A DNA stretch of 64,000 bases, from positions 479,161 through 543,160 of the forward strand of contig JAKSZT010054583.1 in the NCBI GenBank assembly GCA_026826555.1, read 5' to 3'. Shown here piece by piece: positions 45,383 to 57,639 of the stretch. This DNA comes from Tolypeutes matacus (lineage: Eukaryota > Chordata > Mammalia > Cingulata > Chlamyphoridae). Positions within the stretch are counted from its first letter, which is position 1. Every line of letters begins with the position of its first letter. The notes beneath the pieces are model-generated. The model saw only the letters and a program-made list of their open reading frames with translations. It was not told the DNA's origin and made no database searches. The position numbers and the translations under genes were made by a program.

Positions 45383-46185
45383 TCCTCATTTTTGAAGGAT
45401 AGTTTTGCCAGATACAGAATTCTTGATTGACAGTTTTTCTCTTTCATACCACTTTCTTCTCGCCTCCATGGTTTCCAATAAGAGGTCAACACTTAATCTT
45501 ATTGAGGTTCCCTTGTATGTGATGCTTTGCTTTTCTCTTGTTGCTTTCAGAATCCTCTCTTTATCTCTGATAATTGTCATTCTTAATAGTAGGTGTCTCA
45601 GAGTAGGTCTATCTGGATTTATTCTTTTTGGGGTGCATTTTCCTTCTTGGATATTGATATTTATGTCTTTTATAAGGATTGGGAAGTTTTTGGTCATTAT
45701 TTCCTCAAATAGCCTTTCTGCCACTTTTCCATTCTCTTCTCTTTCTGGGACAACAATAACGCATATGTTTGTGTGTTTCACATTGTCATTCTATTCCCTG
45801 AAAACCTATTCCATTTTTTCCATTATTTTCTCTTTCTGTTCTCCTATCTTTTCCAGTTTGAAAGTTTTGTTCTTGAAATCACTAATTCTGTCTTTGAGCA
45901 ATTCAAATTTACTCTTATGTGCCTCAAGTGTAATTTTAATCTCATCCATCATGTCTTTCATTCTCATAAGCTCTGTTACTTTTCTTTGCAGACTTTCAAG
46001 TTGTTCTTTATGCCCACCCAGTGTCTACTTAATATTCTTTATCTCTTTACTCATATTTTCCTTCAATTCTTTAAATTGATTTAGGAGATTTATGTGTTTA
46101 TCATTGATTAGTTGTCTTAAATCCTGTATCTCATCAGGATGTTTTGTCTGTTCATTTGGCTGGGCCATCTCTTTCTGTTTTCTAG
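45383..46185 (-). pseudogene. L1 ORF1 pseudogene (minus strand), main part
   Basis: From 46185 downward: MAQPNEQTK-like start text, a coiled coil with LKELKENMSKE-like heptads, RRM with NICVIVVPEREENGKVAE (45776-45720) and C-terminal domain ETMEARRKWYEREKLS (about 45480). The frame 45781-45386 is open for 131 codons. It is interrupted by the insert at 45382; the ORF1 end continues at 39773-39525 (KVMLKPEKKKTRVRDLEK region). Confidence 0.8.
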
Positions 46186-46836
46186 TATAGCTTGTAATTT
46201 TTTGCTAATGTTTAAGCATCTGAATATGCTGGTGAATTTGTTTCAACTTATTCTAAGTCTCTTAAATTGCCCAGCTTAAGTTATCAAAATCTCACTAATG
46301 GGGTGCAGGGGTGACACTAAAGAGAGACCTAAATCCAGTTTTTCTCCTTGCAGTTTCCTGGCTGGCCAGCAGATGGTGCTTGTTGGTGAGTCTTTACTCG
46401 GATGTTTTTTTCAACCTCTGCTTTCCTGTGTTCCTGGTCTGTCCAGAGCCAAGATTCAAAGCAGGCTCTGCTGGCCCAATTCACTGAATAGAAGCCCTGT
46501 GACTCACCCTCCCTCTTCCCTAGTAACAGGTAACAGGGAGGACCATGTCTGTCCCTTCTCAGTTGGCTTCAGTGAGCCAGGGGCTGTATCCAGACTTAAT
46601 GTCTTGATGGTGGGGGATGGGACCCCATCCTGGCCACCACAGGAGTTTAATAACTCATGTTTGTTGTTTCAGGTTCTTCATCTCTCTGTCCCTCACCCTT
46701 CTGGAAGTTGTACAGCACTGTCCTGGTCAGCTGACCCCCAAAGCAGGTCCCTTAGACATCTTTTGGCCATTTTTCCATTGTTTTTGTAAGAGAGTTGAGC
46801 CCTGCTCTTACACCATCTCCTGGAACTCTCTTCATT
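46186..46836 (-). promoter_or_regulatory. L1 5'UTR, minus strand, no monomer array
   Basis: Runs from GAGAGTTCCAGGAGATGGTG (46839-46820) to the ORF1 start. It has GC-richer, CT-rich text without the 110-bp repeats of the plus-strand neighbour at 32.8 kb and without the 500-nt pyrimidine tract of the copies at 15.4 and 20.8 kb, so it is a third 5'UTR type. Confidence 0.6.
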
Positions 46837-47435
46837 CTTTCTTATAGGCGAATAATACTCTATTTGATGGATGTACCACGTTTTGGTTATCCATTTACTT
46901 GTGGATGGATGCTTGGGTTGTTTCTACCTTTTGGCTATTGTGAATAATGCTGCTATAAACACTAGTTTGCAAGTATCTTTTTGAGACCCTGTTTTCATTT
47001 TCTTTGGGTATGTACTTAGAAATGGATTTGCCAGGTCATATAGTAATACTCTATTCAACTTTTTGAGGAACTGCCATATTGTTTTCCACAGTGAATGTAC
47101 CATTTTGCATCCCACCAAAAATGACTTAGACTTCCAATTTCTCTCATCCTCTCCAACACTTGCTATTTTCTGTTTTTATAATAATAGCTATGCTTGTGTA
47201 TGTGAAGTGGTATCTCATTGTGATTTTGATTTGCATTTCCCTAATTGCTAATGATGATGAGCATCTTTTCATGTATTTATTGGCCATTTGTATATCTTCT
47301 TTGGAAAAATGTCTATTCAAGTCCTTTACCCATTTTTTAATTGGGTTGTTTGTTCTTTGGTTGTTGCATTGTAAAAGATCTTTAAATATTTTGGCTATTA
47401 AGCACTTATATGATATATGGTTTGAAATCCTCACT
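46837..47435 (-). mobile_element. Old eutherian L1 fragment, ORF2 C-terminus, minus strand
   Basis: Text TTCATTCTTTCTTATAGGCG, TTGGCTATTGTGAATAATGC, TTTTGATTTGCATTTCCCTA and GGCCATTTGTATATCTTCTT are the classic reversed ORF2 3' region of L1M families. The frame 47434-47144 holds [20 protein letters not shown] with stops beyond. More diverged than the other L1 pieces. Confidence 0.8.
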
Positions 47436-47454
47436 TCTGAAATGCTCAGTTCTG

Positions 47455-47680
47455 TCTTTTAAAACCTCCAAATGATTGGATGAGGAGAGCCCCTACATTG
47501 CTGAAGACAATCTCCTTTGTTGATTATAAATGCAATCAGCCATAAATGCAATCAACTGATTATAGATGCAAATCCATCTATAGAATGCCCTTACAATAAC
47601 AGTCAGGAAGGTGCTTGCTTGACCAAACAACTGGATACTATACCCTAGCCAAGTTGACACATGAACTTAACCATCACAGT
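47455..47680. repeat. Unclassified eutherian interspersed repeat (probable)
   Basis: AAAACCTCCAAATGATTGGATG through CCAAGTTGACACATGAACTT and AACCATCAC resembles a repeat tail I have seen in many mammalian genomes, but I cannot name the family. Contains a short internal duplication of ATAAATGCAATCA (47526-47560). Confidence 0.45.
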
Positions 47681-48965
47681 TTGTTTCATGATATTTACCC
47701 TATTCAGTTAGGGCACAATTCATATTTTTATTTAGGTTATTTGTCTTCCAGCCATGGAAGGAATAAGGGAGGGTCTAATAATATACTCTCTTACTCTCTC
47801 TCTTTGCATCATACACACACACAGAATAATACTTCATAACCATTATTACATGAAACGTGTTAACTGGATGTAAACCACACACCCCAACCTCTCCTACCAA
47901 TAAATTATTGAAACTTCACTTAAACAAAATCCTGTAAATAACTGCCATATTGTTTTGCTTTCTCATGTGTCCAAATTTCTTCTCTTTCCTAGTTTTTAAA
48001 ATTCTAAGTTGTTGCCAAGACAGCATGTGTAAATATGAACCTCAGAAAGGCTTCATTCCTTAGGTTAGCCCCACAGCATCAGGGAATGTTCTGGTAAGCA
48101 AACAAATGGCACAGCACAAAAGGCTCAGAATTACAGATATAATTCCATTCCAGATAGAAATCTATTGCCTTTATTCAAATTATATTGGCCCTTTTAAAGA
48201 ATAGCCAGCCAAATGTAATCATACTCACAAAGCAGCCAGCAGAAGAGAAAGTGGAATGCTGAACAAATAATAAACAAAAATGTAAATGAAACTGGGCACT
48301 CTGCCTAGAAAACAGTACCTGTGTGCATGAAACAGATATTCTTTCCAAAATGTAGACCCCTTGAGAAGCCATTCAATCATGTGTCTCTCTAAACCTAAAG
48401 CCAAAGAGGAAAGAGGTAAATTTTCCATCAACACACAGTGAGAAGGTATAAAGTGTAAATATCACAAATCTATTCTAGGACAGACTGGACAAAAGGATGA
48501 AAATTCACCCAAGCTTTATTCTAAACTGATAGGTAGATATGCCAACAGAGGAATAGCTACCTTACCCAACAGAAATTTCTAGGAATTGCTTACTAGTAGA
48601 GCACCATACTTGTAAAGCTAATTTTTACAGAGGTTTAGATACCTCTGAAAAGCTAAATTGATATCAAATAACATGGATCACATTCCAGATTATCTTTAAA
48701 ACAAAGTTAATAATTTCAATAAGTTGTAAGTATAAATCTCTCTTTAGATATCAGTTAAGGTTCTTGTTATAGGTAGCAAGGAAGAGGAAGTGCAGTCTAG
48801 AAAGAATAATGCAATAGTGTGGCAATAGGAGGTAGCCAGGCACAGATGGAGGTCAATAATACACCTGTCTGGTGTATGATGTATGGAACTAATAAACTAC
48901 AAATCTTTTTAATGCTTCTGCTAGTCTGAAACCATTAAGTTCATAATAATTATCTCTTCCTTTGA
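47681..48965. other. Unique DNA
   Basis: Apart from a short CT/AC-rich stretch (47786-47823), nothing was recognised in 1.3 kb on either strand. Confidence 0.5.
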
Positions 48966-49925
48966 TTTTTTTTGAAATATTTGTTTTTTATTTTTAAAGA
49001 AGCTTTAGATTACATAAATGTTACATCAGAAATATAAGGGATTCCCATATGCCCCATTTCCTCCCCCTCCCACACTTTCCCACATTAACAACATCTTTTA
49101 TTAGTGTGGTACATTTGTTACAATTGACAGACACATATTGAAGCATTGCTACTAACCATGGACTACAGTTTACATTATAATTTACACTCTGCCCCACACA
49201 ATTTTATAGGTTTTGACAAAATGTATAATGGCCTGTATCCGTTATTGCAATGTCATGTAAGACAATTCCAATGTCCTGAAAATGCCCCCACGGTACACCT
49301 ATTCTTCCCTCCTCCCTTCGGAACCTCTGGTGGTCCCTGGCTTTATATCAATGATCTTCCATTGCTAGAATAATAATAAGCCTATAATAGAATAACGATA
49401 AATCTACTTTAGTCCTTTGTTCATTGCCCGATCTTGAAGATTTTGGGATGGTGATGCCCATTCTGTTTCTAATTGCTAGGGGCCTTAGATTCCATGGGGC
49501 AGATGTATGGAACTGTCTTGCTTGCAGTTGCAGACACTCTCTGTTCCTTGGAATGAGCATTGTCCATCATCTTCTCCTTGTTAGTTGTCCTGGGTGAGTC
49601 CAATGAATTGGAGAGTTACAACTCTGCTGAGATTTGGGGCTCAACCGGCACATGAATGGACCAAAGATTTAAGTCTCTGGGACATATATTTAACAAGTAT
49701 AGTGCTAATTATAGGTTCATATAAAAGGGGCAGGAGAGCCATATGTAGGGAAACTATAAATGAGTCTAACTCTGTTACACGAGCCAGCATATATCCCAAA
49801 GCACGACCCATTGACAGGATGCTGAATTCCTGAGCCTGTCTGCCCAGCTCATAGTGTCTAGATGTCTCTAGAGCCCTCAGGAGCAGTCCTGCTCCAGGCA
49901 CTGTTTACTGTGGCAGTCAGTCAAC
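48966..49925 (-). mobile_element. L1 3'UTR-only insert (blocks A' and B), minus strand
   Basis: It starts at a T-run, then AGAAGCTTTAGATTACATAA and the A' phrases (TTAGTGTGGTACATTTGTTA, TGGCCTGTATCCGTTATTGC). It continues into block B (TGGGATGGTGATGCCCATTC, TCTAGATGTCTCTAGAGCCC) to about 49925. Collinear with 39774-40690. A TSD was not found. Confidence 0.75.
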
Positions 49926-51503
49926 TCACTCCTCTACAGGCAGTTAATTCTTTGCTATAATTGTTATCTTGAAATAAGAAAGAATAGCCTCTACCTGCCT
50001 GTGAGATCCTGTGACTTTAGTTTCTCTCCATTTCTATCCACCAGTGTTAACCTTTGTCGCGTATAGTGTTCAAATACCTGCTTAAAAATTCCACAAAAGG
50101 TCACTACAAGAGGTTCACTACTCTAAATCCTTTCACTTCAATGATTTTGAGGTCCTTTATTATCTGCCCCTACCCAAACAATCTAAACTTACTTTCCATT
50201 AAACACTAACCAGAGCAATCCCTTCCATTTCTACAGAAAATTCTCAATCAGATAGATCCACTTTTCCTCCAAAATTCAGAATTTCTCCTTCTGAAATTTC
50301 TTTTTTCTCTTCCTGCTCCTTCATTCTTTGCCCACACATGAAGGGCAGGTGCTCTTAAAGTCTTCCCCAACATTTTAGCCTATTTGCTTCTCTGAATTAA
50401 TTTAGCCTTTTTCAATGATGTCATACCATTTAACACTTGAGTATATTTTTTCACATGTATTTTATATTTCAATATGACCCAGTTAGATTGTAATTAGGCA
50501 CAGTGAATTTTGCTTCTCCCATACACAGAAGATGCTCAAATGATTGATTTGATAACTGATTGGCAGTGAATCTGGAAAATGATTCAGAGGTCTGAAACTA
50601 CAGCAAAGATACTTCTACTTAGCATTCACAGTCAAAGTCTTGCTCATTATTTCCCTTGACAAGAGCAATAATGCAACCTATTGGATATGGGACTGTATCT
50701 CAAAAATTACAATAAATATAAACGAGGGCAACAAAGTTTCTCTTAGAGTCAAATTTGTAGGCATAAGTCACCTGCTATAAATGAACACTTGTTTAGAATA
50801 ACAAATTGTGGTGTTTTTTTTTTATTCATGACAGAATGTACAATAAGTTTCCTGTGAGAATTAAGATAGCATTTAAATGAATAAGTGATTCATAGGGGTT
50901 GCTATAAAATCAGAAATGTGGCTATCTTGAAATTGAAACTATCCCTCTGTTTCTGTGTGAACTCTGTAGTATGTGCATTGCAAGCATTATTTCTATTTAG
51001 TATTTAGGTTTTATAAGGAATGTAAACCAATCATACCACACCTAGAAAGGGTGTGAACATATAATGCAACAACCATGTAAAAGTCTGTCTTGACAATGTT
51101 TTTTACTGAAATATTGTTTTCATTGTTATAATACTGTTACCTTTATCATGCCCTGTATGATCAATCTGTTTTAATGTTACTTAGTTTCTGAAATATGAAA
51201 TTCCTATAAAGCCAAATGATTATTTAAAAATTGTATTGAATATATATTAAATTTAAACCTTCCATGGCTATTACATTTTATCTGTTATTGGGAAAGTCAC
51301 GTTGCTTTAAAGTTTTATGTAATTGAATCTTTTGGAAATAGGTATGGATGTATCTATTCTCAGATAAATTATACTCTTCAGAAGAGCCTAATTAGAGGTA
51401 CTGTGTTTATTTTTTTTTTGTAATGCCAATATTTTTGTCCAGACAAGCGTCATGTTTTTCTATTATTATAATTATTTTTTACATTTAAGTTTATAACATT
51501 TAA
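49926..51503. other. Unique AT-rich DNA
   Basis: Text around 50110-50550 has a weak L2/MIR flavour (phrases on counts such as ACACAGAAGATGCTCAAATG) but not enough to call. No gene seen. Confidence 0.5.
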
Positions 51504-51668
51504 TTTTTTTTTCTTTATTTACCCCCCACCCCACCCCCCTTGCTGCTTGTCTTTGTTGCACCAGCTCACTGCACTGCACCAGCCCTGAGCTCACCGCGGG
51601 ACTGAACCCGGGGCCTCCCATATGGTAAATATGAGGCCAACCAATTGAGCCACAGCTGCTGCTTCCCC
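51504..51668 (-). mobile_element. DAS-type tRNA-derived SINE, monomeric, minus strand
   Basis: Minus strand: GCTGTGGCTCAATTGGTTGG (A-box area), CATATGGGAGGCCCCGGGTT then CAGTCCCGCGGTG (B-box area), a body with GGTGCAGTGCAGTGAGCTGG and GACAAGCAGCAAG, a G-rich stretch, then AAATAAAG and an A-run (T-run at 51504-51512). One tRNA-like head only. TSD unclear. Confidence 0.78.
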
Positions 51669-53273
51669 ACTATGTTTAGTATTAAAATTTGATTTTTACT
51701 ATTAACTTACTAAGTAAAATAGTACTGTTTCAAAAAATGAATCCATTTTCTGAAATATGCAAGGTACTATTTACTAGCATAGTATTTATCACCTCTTTCA
51801 AACTAAATTTAGGGCTGCTTTTTATGGAGGAATTTAAGGAGGATATGTAGAAAAGAGGCTTCACCCACTCAAAGGCAGCTGAAATCCAGAATGCCTTTAA
51901 ACTGGGGGAATTCCTTTCTTAGATAAAATAATCTCAGCAGTGGTTTAGAGGAGTGCCACAGATTGAGTTAGAGAACATGATATGTGAAGGGTTGCAAAAG
52001 CGAGGCTGAAGGTGGTGGGTGAAGTAAAGGACAGCATGGAAGATGCTTTCATGGAGGAAGTGCTAAGAGGGTGTGATTCCCCTGCAGCATGCCTTTCCCA
52101 ACTAGATGTTCTGCTGGGGGAGCCAGAAGCTTAAGTCCTGGAATCAATGGAACAGTGAACAGTCTCCTGGACTAGTTTACCCTATTATTTTCTCCTACAA
52201 AAACTTTTCTTATGGTGAGAGAAACACTTAGGTGCACCAACTTGCATTACTCAAACTTCCCTGCATTGTGTCCATTGAGTACTTATTGAATATTATGGGC
52301 AAGAATCTCAATAAATGGCTGAAAAATTTAAATAGCAGTAGCAGAGTAATCTCAGATAACACCAGACTTGGTCTGATCCACCTGTCCATGCCAAGAAATC
52401 CAAAGTAATTACTATTTTACAGTCCCTGCATCTGATTCTGTATTAAATTTCAGGTGGACTTTTATATAAATTTCACTTTAGTTTAATACTGAAACCATTA
52501 AATGAAAAGTCATCCTAAATGCACTGTGTGGAATCAAGTTAGATGCTTTGAGATGATATTTACAGTTATATCTTCTAGAAAAAGCTTAGGTTACTGCCTT
52601 TCCCTGTTTATTCTCCAGTTAGTCATATAAAATTTAAATGTTCACATCATTTCCCAAAGATACTTTAGTTTTACTGCATGACATTATGAGAGTCATGGCA
52701 CGAATTAAAAATAATGGTACAGTCTTTGTATTTGTGATTTATGAAATTGGGTGAGCTTTATGATATGTGTGGCATTAATTGAGCTGGACAAAATCCAGGA
52801 GCATTCAAATACTCATCTTCCCCTCACAGTACAAGATTTCTGAATTCTGATCTGCCAGAAATATTATTTATTAGTACATCAGATGCTTCATGTTCTGTAA
52901 TGCCAAAAGACTGTCAGCACTTTCTGTTTAAACATTTGAATGCTTCTGCCAATTTTTCTTTCTCCTGCTCTGTCTCCATCTCTCTCTTTCTTATATGCAC
53001 GCATTAGCCTTCTTATCTCATTTTGATATGAATTTGCTTTTGTGAATTAGAATTTGGAGACTTCATCATATTTATTTTTTATCATTTTTTCAAATTATTT
53101 GCCTATTTATTTAATCTATCTAATCTATCTATGAATTTGAATGAGCAAACTCGATTCCTTCCCAATAACACTTTGCTTTATGCCAGGGCCCAGTTTTCCT
53201 CTCTCAAAGTTTCCTTTAACTCTAAGGGGAGAAGAAAGTATCATTTACTAAGTCGCTGTTAAGAGACAGGCAC
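51669..53273. other. Unique DNA
   Basis: No repeat or coding frame recognised over 1.6 kb. A short tetranucleotide-like stretch ATCTATCTAATCTATCTATG occurs at 53116-53136. Confidence 0.5.
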
Positions 53274-53289
53274 TGTCTTAGGCACTTAT

Positions 53290-54220
53290 TTTTTTTAATA
53301 ATTAAAAAAAAATTTTTTTTAAAGATACTTAGATTACATAAATGTAAGTATAAAATATAGGGATTCCCATATACCCCACCTCCCACACCTCCCACAATCT
53401 CCCACATAAACATCCTTCATTAGTGTGGCACATTAATTGCAATTGATAAATATATCCTGGGGCTTTGCCATTAAGCATGGACCATAGTTCACATTGTAGA
53501 CCACACTCTTTCTCCCACACAGTTCTGCATGTTGTATGATGATATAAAATGGCCTATATCTGTCATTGCAATGTCACTCAGGACAATTCCCAAGTCCCGA
53601 AAAAAAATCCTGTATTACAACTGCTTTTCCTTCTCCCTGCCCCCAGAGCTTCCATATCAATGTTGTAATTTCTTCCATTGCCTGAATCACGATATGTCTA
53701 TAACAGAATACCAGTAAGTCCACTCTAGTCCATAGCTCTTCCCCCTATCCTGAGCAGTCTGAGATGGTGATGTCCACTCTACCTCCAATTGAGAGAGGGC
53801 TTATATCCCATGGGGAAGATGGATGGGATTATCTTGCCTGCAGCTGCAGACTCTCTCCATTCCCTGGGACAACCGTTGTCCATCATCATCTCCCCGCCAG
53901 GTGACCTGGGTGAATCCAGTGAGCTGTAGAGTAGGAGTTGCAGCTCCACCAAGGTTCTGGGCTCAGCTGGCACATGGACAGCCCAAAGACTCACATCTCT
54001 GGACATACACCTACAAACTCCAGCACCAAGTATGGGTTTGAATAGAAGGAACAGATGAGCCATGTGCAGGGAAGACATAGTTGAGTCCAACTCTGTCACT
54101 CTCAGGAGCACAAATTCCAAAGTAGGGCCCACTGGCAAGGCACCAAACTCTGGAGCTATCTGCCCTGACATAGGACCTGGGTGTCTCCAGAACCCCCAGG
54201 AGCCCCACTATTTGGGGTGA
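53290..54220 (-). mobile_element. L1 3'UTR-only insert, long-3'UTR lineage, minus strand
   Basis: A 16-bp duplication with one mismatch, TGTCTTAGGCACTTAT (53274-53289) and TGTCTTAGGTACTTAT (54221-54236), flanks 931 bp. The insert starts with T-rich text (poly(A)) and matches 41510-42400, i.e. block A' and about half of block B. Nothing coding is present. Confidence 0.88.
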
Positions 54221-54486
54221 TGTCTTAGGTACTTATACATACTTATCTCATTTAATCTTCATAGCTACTTCAGAAGATTTACTCATTTTATTCATATCTC
54301 CATTCAAATATCACCCTGTCCAGAAAGCCTTCTGTAATCAATCTATCTAAATAGGAACCTGCCCCATTCTCCTAATCCCCATATGCTAAGTTATTTTTCT
54401 TCTGACATATTATATAGATTTTTGATTATTTTCTATTTCCCCCAGCTATAACATAAATATCATGAGAGTAACAAGTTTTCCTCATA

Positions 54487-54862
54487 GGGATGTGACCTCA
54501 TAGGGAAATAGGATCTTTGAAGATGTCATTAGTTAAGAGGAGGCCAAACTGGATTAGGGCGGCCTCTAATCTAGTCTGACTGTTGTCCTTATAAAATGGG
54601 AGAATTGGACACAGACAGACAGAAGGAGAAGGCCATGGATGACTGAGGCAGAGAATGCTATGGCTTCCCAGTTAGCCACTGCCAGAAGCCAGGAGAAAGC
54701 CATGGAGCAGATTTTCCCGATAGACTTTCAGAGGATGCATGACACTGCCAACACCTTGATGACGGCCTTTGAACCTCCAGAACTGTGAGACGATACATTT
54801 CTGTTGTTTTAAGCCACCCAGTTTGTAGTTCTTTGTTACAGGAGCCCTACAAAACTAAGACA
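54487..54862 (+). mobile_element. MLT1 (MaLR) LTR, 5'-truncated
   Basis: GATGTGACCTCATAGGGAAA, then AGATGTCATTAGTTAAGAGG, GTTGTCCTTATAAAATGG, CCTCCAGAACTGTGAGACGA, TTTCTGTTGTTTTAAGCCAC and the end AAAACTAAGACA follow the MLT1 LTR closely. The first 60 or so bases (TGTTATGGATTGAA region) are missing. Confidence 0.85.
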
Positions 54863-54869
54863 CCAGCTT

Positions 54870-55020
54870 TACTATTGGTTAGCTAAGTGACTTTGCATGA
54901 GGCACTCATCTTTAAGATGGTAATAATTATACTAACCACCTCACAGAATTATGTGAGAATTGAACTAATGGATATAAGTGCTTAGAAAAGTACCTGGCAC
55001 TTCATGGTAAAAGTTATCAT
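54870..55020 (+). mobile_element. MIR SINE, plus strand
   Basis: GGTTAGCTAAGTGACTTTGC, AAGATGGTAATAATTATACT, ACCACCTCACAGAATTATGT and AAGTACCTGGCACTTCATGG follow the MIR core and 3' region (AGTGACCTTGGGCAAG, AATGGGGATAATAATA, CTACCTCACAGGGTTG, AGTGCCTGGCACATAG). Confidence 0.75.
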
Positions 55021-55135
55021 TGACCTCAGTTCACAGATGAAAAAACTGAAGTTCACAAAAGTCATACAACAGAATAGGTGGTAAAGCAGGACTTCAAACA
55101 GAACTTTCTTCTGACAGCATAGATGATTTTCTACA
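55020..55135 (-). mobile_element. MIR SINE, minus strand
   Basis: TCACAGATGAAAAAACTGAA, then GTCATACAACAGAATAGGTG and AAAGCAGGACTTCAAACAGA equal reversed MIR (TTTACAGATGAGGAAACTGA, GGTCACACAGCTAGTAAGTG, CCAGGATTCGAACCC). It abuts the plus-strand MIR, giving a tail-to-tail pair. Confidence 0.7.
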
Positions 55136-57162
55136 TATGATTTATTACCCTAAATATTCTTCTCTAACCCAAATTTCTTCTCCACCTCTTCTTCCTCCTT
55201 TACAATTTAAATTATCACCACTACTCAAAATAATAATTCACTATTAAAGTATTACATTGATGCGAACATTGTAAGTTGTAAAAAAATACTTATTAAAGGG
55301 AAATTTTGGAAAAGGCAAACGAGGTATAGAAAAATACACTTAGATATGTAAAAGGAATTATAACTCTTGATTACATTTTCCCCCAAAATCTTTGGATATG
55401 GGATTTTCTGCTTGAAGATATGACTTTCAATTCCTTACTTAAAAAATGTTTTACCATGAAATGTTGAGAATACCATGCTTCGACAGTGTTAATAAGGCCT
55501 TTCGATTCCTAATTTTGCTAATTTTTTCAATTCCTTCATATAATGAATTTCTTTTAGCTTTGTAGATTTTCAAGAATTTAATTGAATCTAACTTTTTTCC
55601 TATCATAGCAATCATTACCCTGAATAGCCTATAATAGTTTTTCAGACATGATTTTTCTCTTTTGTCCAGAAAACCCTTTTTCAAGAGGCAATTTACTAGC
55701 AAGTCCAATATGAAAAATGCCTAAGTAGAGTTGCTCTGATTGAAATAAGAAGGAGGTTGCAGAACACTGCTTACTCTGTACTTCCTCCACCCCTTCACAG
55801 AAGCCCTATAAAATACCGAGAACACGTTGGGCTGAGTTTTTCATTCCAAAAGAAATAGTGTGGACATATTCCTTATGTTAAAGAATAAAAGAGAGGAAAA
55901 ACAGCATCACACAGCACTTACACAGACGATTTTAGAAGCTCCAAAGTAGTAACTTGGATTAGTTTTTCTTTTGTTCTCCCTTCTTACCTAAGGTTGATTG
56001 ATTACTGCCATTTTACCTTTTCAAGCACTAGGTGATTTCTAATTTAGTCCAATTATTAAAGCCTTACCACAAAACCCTTCATTTCTTCTCACCTACCTTT
56101 ACTTCATGGCAGGGAACATAGCTGACATGAAATCTGGGTTGATCCTCCCTCTATTTTCACCTATTTTCCTCCACCCCTCTCAGATTCCCCCTGTCTTATT
56201 CCAAGTTTGAAGCAAATGCCCATAACCAGGCTGGCACAAAAATCCTTATCCCGGGAAACATGGCAGAACTGAAAGCAGATGCAGCCTGAAGGAAAGAGTT
56301 ATTCTGGTCTAAGGGGAACAAAGACATTATGAAAGGAGCTCTGTCCCTGCCCCTGCCCCTACCTCTCCACCTCGCTCTCTCTCACACGTGAGAAACAGTT
56401 GGGGAACTACTTCCATGGACAATGAAGTGGGAGGTCTTCTAGGTCAAGTGGACTGCCGGGGTCCAGGCACTCTTGGAGCTTTAGGGAAGCTGAAGCAGGC
56501 CCCGAGGTCCCCACGCCAGGCCCAATGTTCATCTTTCACACTGAATGACAGAGCCACTGCAGGCCAGGGATGTCTGCAAACTGAGGCTATGAATACATGT
56601 GAGAGCGAGGTTAGGGGCCCTTTCCCTGCCTGGGCAGCCATGTAAACCTCCTAGACTCTGACTCCAGTGATTACTAAAATTCCAGTTTTCACAGGTCCAA
56701 CAGGACAGTTTTTCTTTTGTTTTGTTTTGTTTTTAAGTCAAGAAATTGATATTTTTGTGTACACAGTGCTTGTGGTCTAAAATGTGTCTCTGCTACAAAT
56801 AATTGGAAGACATTTTCTTCTAATTTTCCAACATTTTTCCTGATGTCTCTAAATCTACAAATAGTATTACTACATGTGTTCTGGATATAGAATTGTGGAT
56901 TTTTTTCCCCAAGATGGAAAATTAATTTTATCTTTTTAACTAATAATATTTCTAAGTAGAGAAGAGATAGTATGTATGAGTAGATGAGTAGATGACTGAT
57001 GTGATTGATTTGGCCCCTACAGTATGATATATATGAGTGAATATTTTAAATTGTTGTCAGTAAATACAGTCCCTCAAATATGCCCAGTTTCCAACCTGAA
57101 ATTTGGCTTATAGCATTAATATGATAGGAAGTACTTTTTAATGGATAAAATGTTAGTTTATT
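55136..57162. other. Unique DNA with one GC-richer stretch (56340-56640)
   Basis: The stretch has more G+C than its surroundings and an 85-codon open frame at 56388-56645, but few CpGs, no splice-site pair that I can defend and no similarity to a known protein. A run TGCCCCTGCCCCTGCCCCTA near 56348 is a short tandem repeat. An 85-codon open frame on the minus strand (55708-55451) is Lys/Leu-rich and unrecognised. Confidence 0.5.
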
Positions 57163-57182
57163 AAAAAACTAGCCCAGCTTCA

Positions 57183-57360
57183 GGGAAACGGATATGGCTC
57201 AAGCAGTTGGTGTCTGCCTCTCACATGGGAGGTCCCAGGCTTGGTTCCCAGTGCCTCCTAAAGAAGACAAGCAGACAATGAATGGTCTCTCGGCAGAGAG
57301 CTCAAACAACCAGGTGGTGGGGGTGGGGGGAAATAGATAAATAAAATAAATCTTTAAAAA
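57183..57360 (+). mobile_element. DAS-type tRNA-derived SINE, monomeric, plus strand
   Basis: A 20-bp imperfect duplication flanks it (AAAAAACTAGCCCAGCTTCA at 57163-57182; AAAACACTAGTCCAGATTCA at 57361-57380). Head: GGATATGGCTCAAGCAGTTG (A box) and TCCCAGGCTTGGTTCCCAG (B box, missing the canonical GA). Body: GTGCCTCCTAAAGAAGACAA, GCAGACAATGAATGG. Tail: G-rich tract, then AAATAAAATAAATC and A-run. tRNA-derived RNA polymerase III unit mobilised by L1. Confidence 0.87.
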
Positions 57361-57639
57361 AAAACACTAGTCCAGATTCAATCATATAATGCATTTTTAC
57401 AACTTGTATTAAAGGTCTTTTAATTATATTTACAAAGCTGCAATTTAAACAGTGCAAAAGGCACTGTCCATCAGCATTGATAGCAACCATTTTAATTTCA
57501 TAAAGTAGACGTGAGGAAAGACAAACACAATGGAAAGCCTGGGTATCCTTTCAGAGGTGCTGACTTTCCTTCCTAAGAGTACCTCATGCTCTAACAAAGG
57601 ACACAGTCCACCACACGGCCCCCCAAACAGGTGCTTAAT

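Larger units (their letters stand above)
38267..46836 (-). mobile_element. Converging minus-strand L1 (5'UTR, ORF1, start of ORF2) with several nested elements
   Basis: Without inserts it comprises 5'UTR 46836-46186, ORF1 46185-45383 and 39773-about 39525, and the endonuclease part of ORF2 from about 39520 to 38267. It is cut within the endonuclease at 38267, where the plus-strand L1 also ends. It received the 672-bp SINE-bearing unit at 38731-39402 and the L1 at 39774-45382. Confidence 0.8.

Noticed and set aside
38267..46836. Twin-priming (5' inversion) of a single L1 together with 32401-38266
   Set aside because: The inverted part has its own 5'UTR and complete ORF1, which the plus-strand part also has. 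One inverted insertion cannot carry these twice, so they are two separate L1s.
56388..56645. Possible small protein or exon in the GC-richer stretch
   Set aside because: No similarity recognised, no convincing splice sites or polyadenylation context, and an equally long frame exists on the opposite strand.
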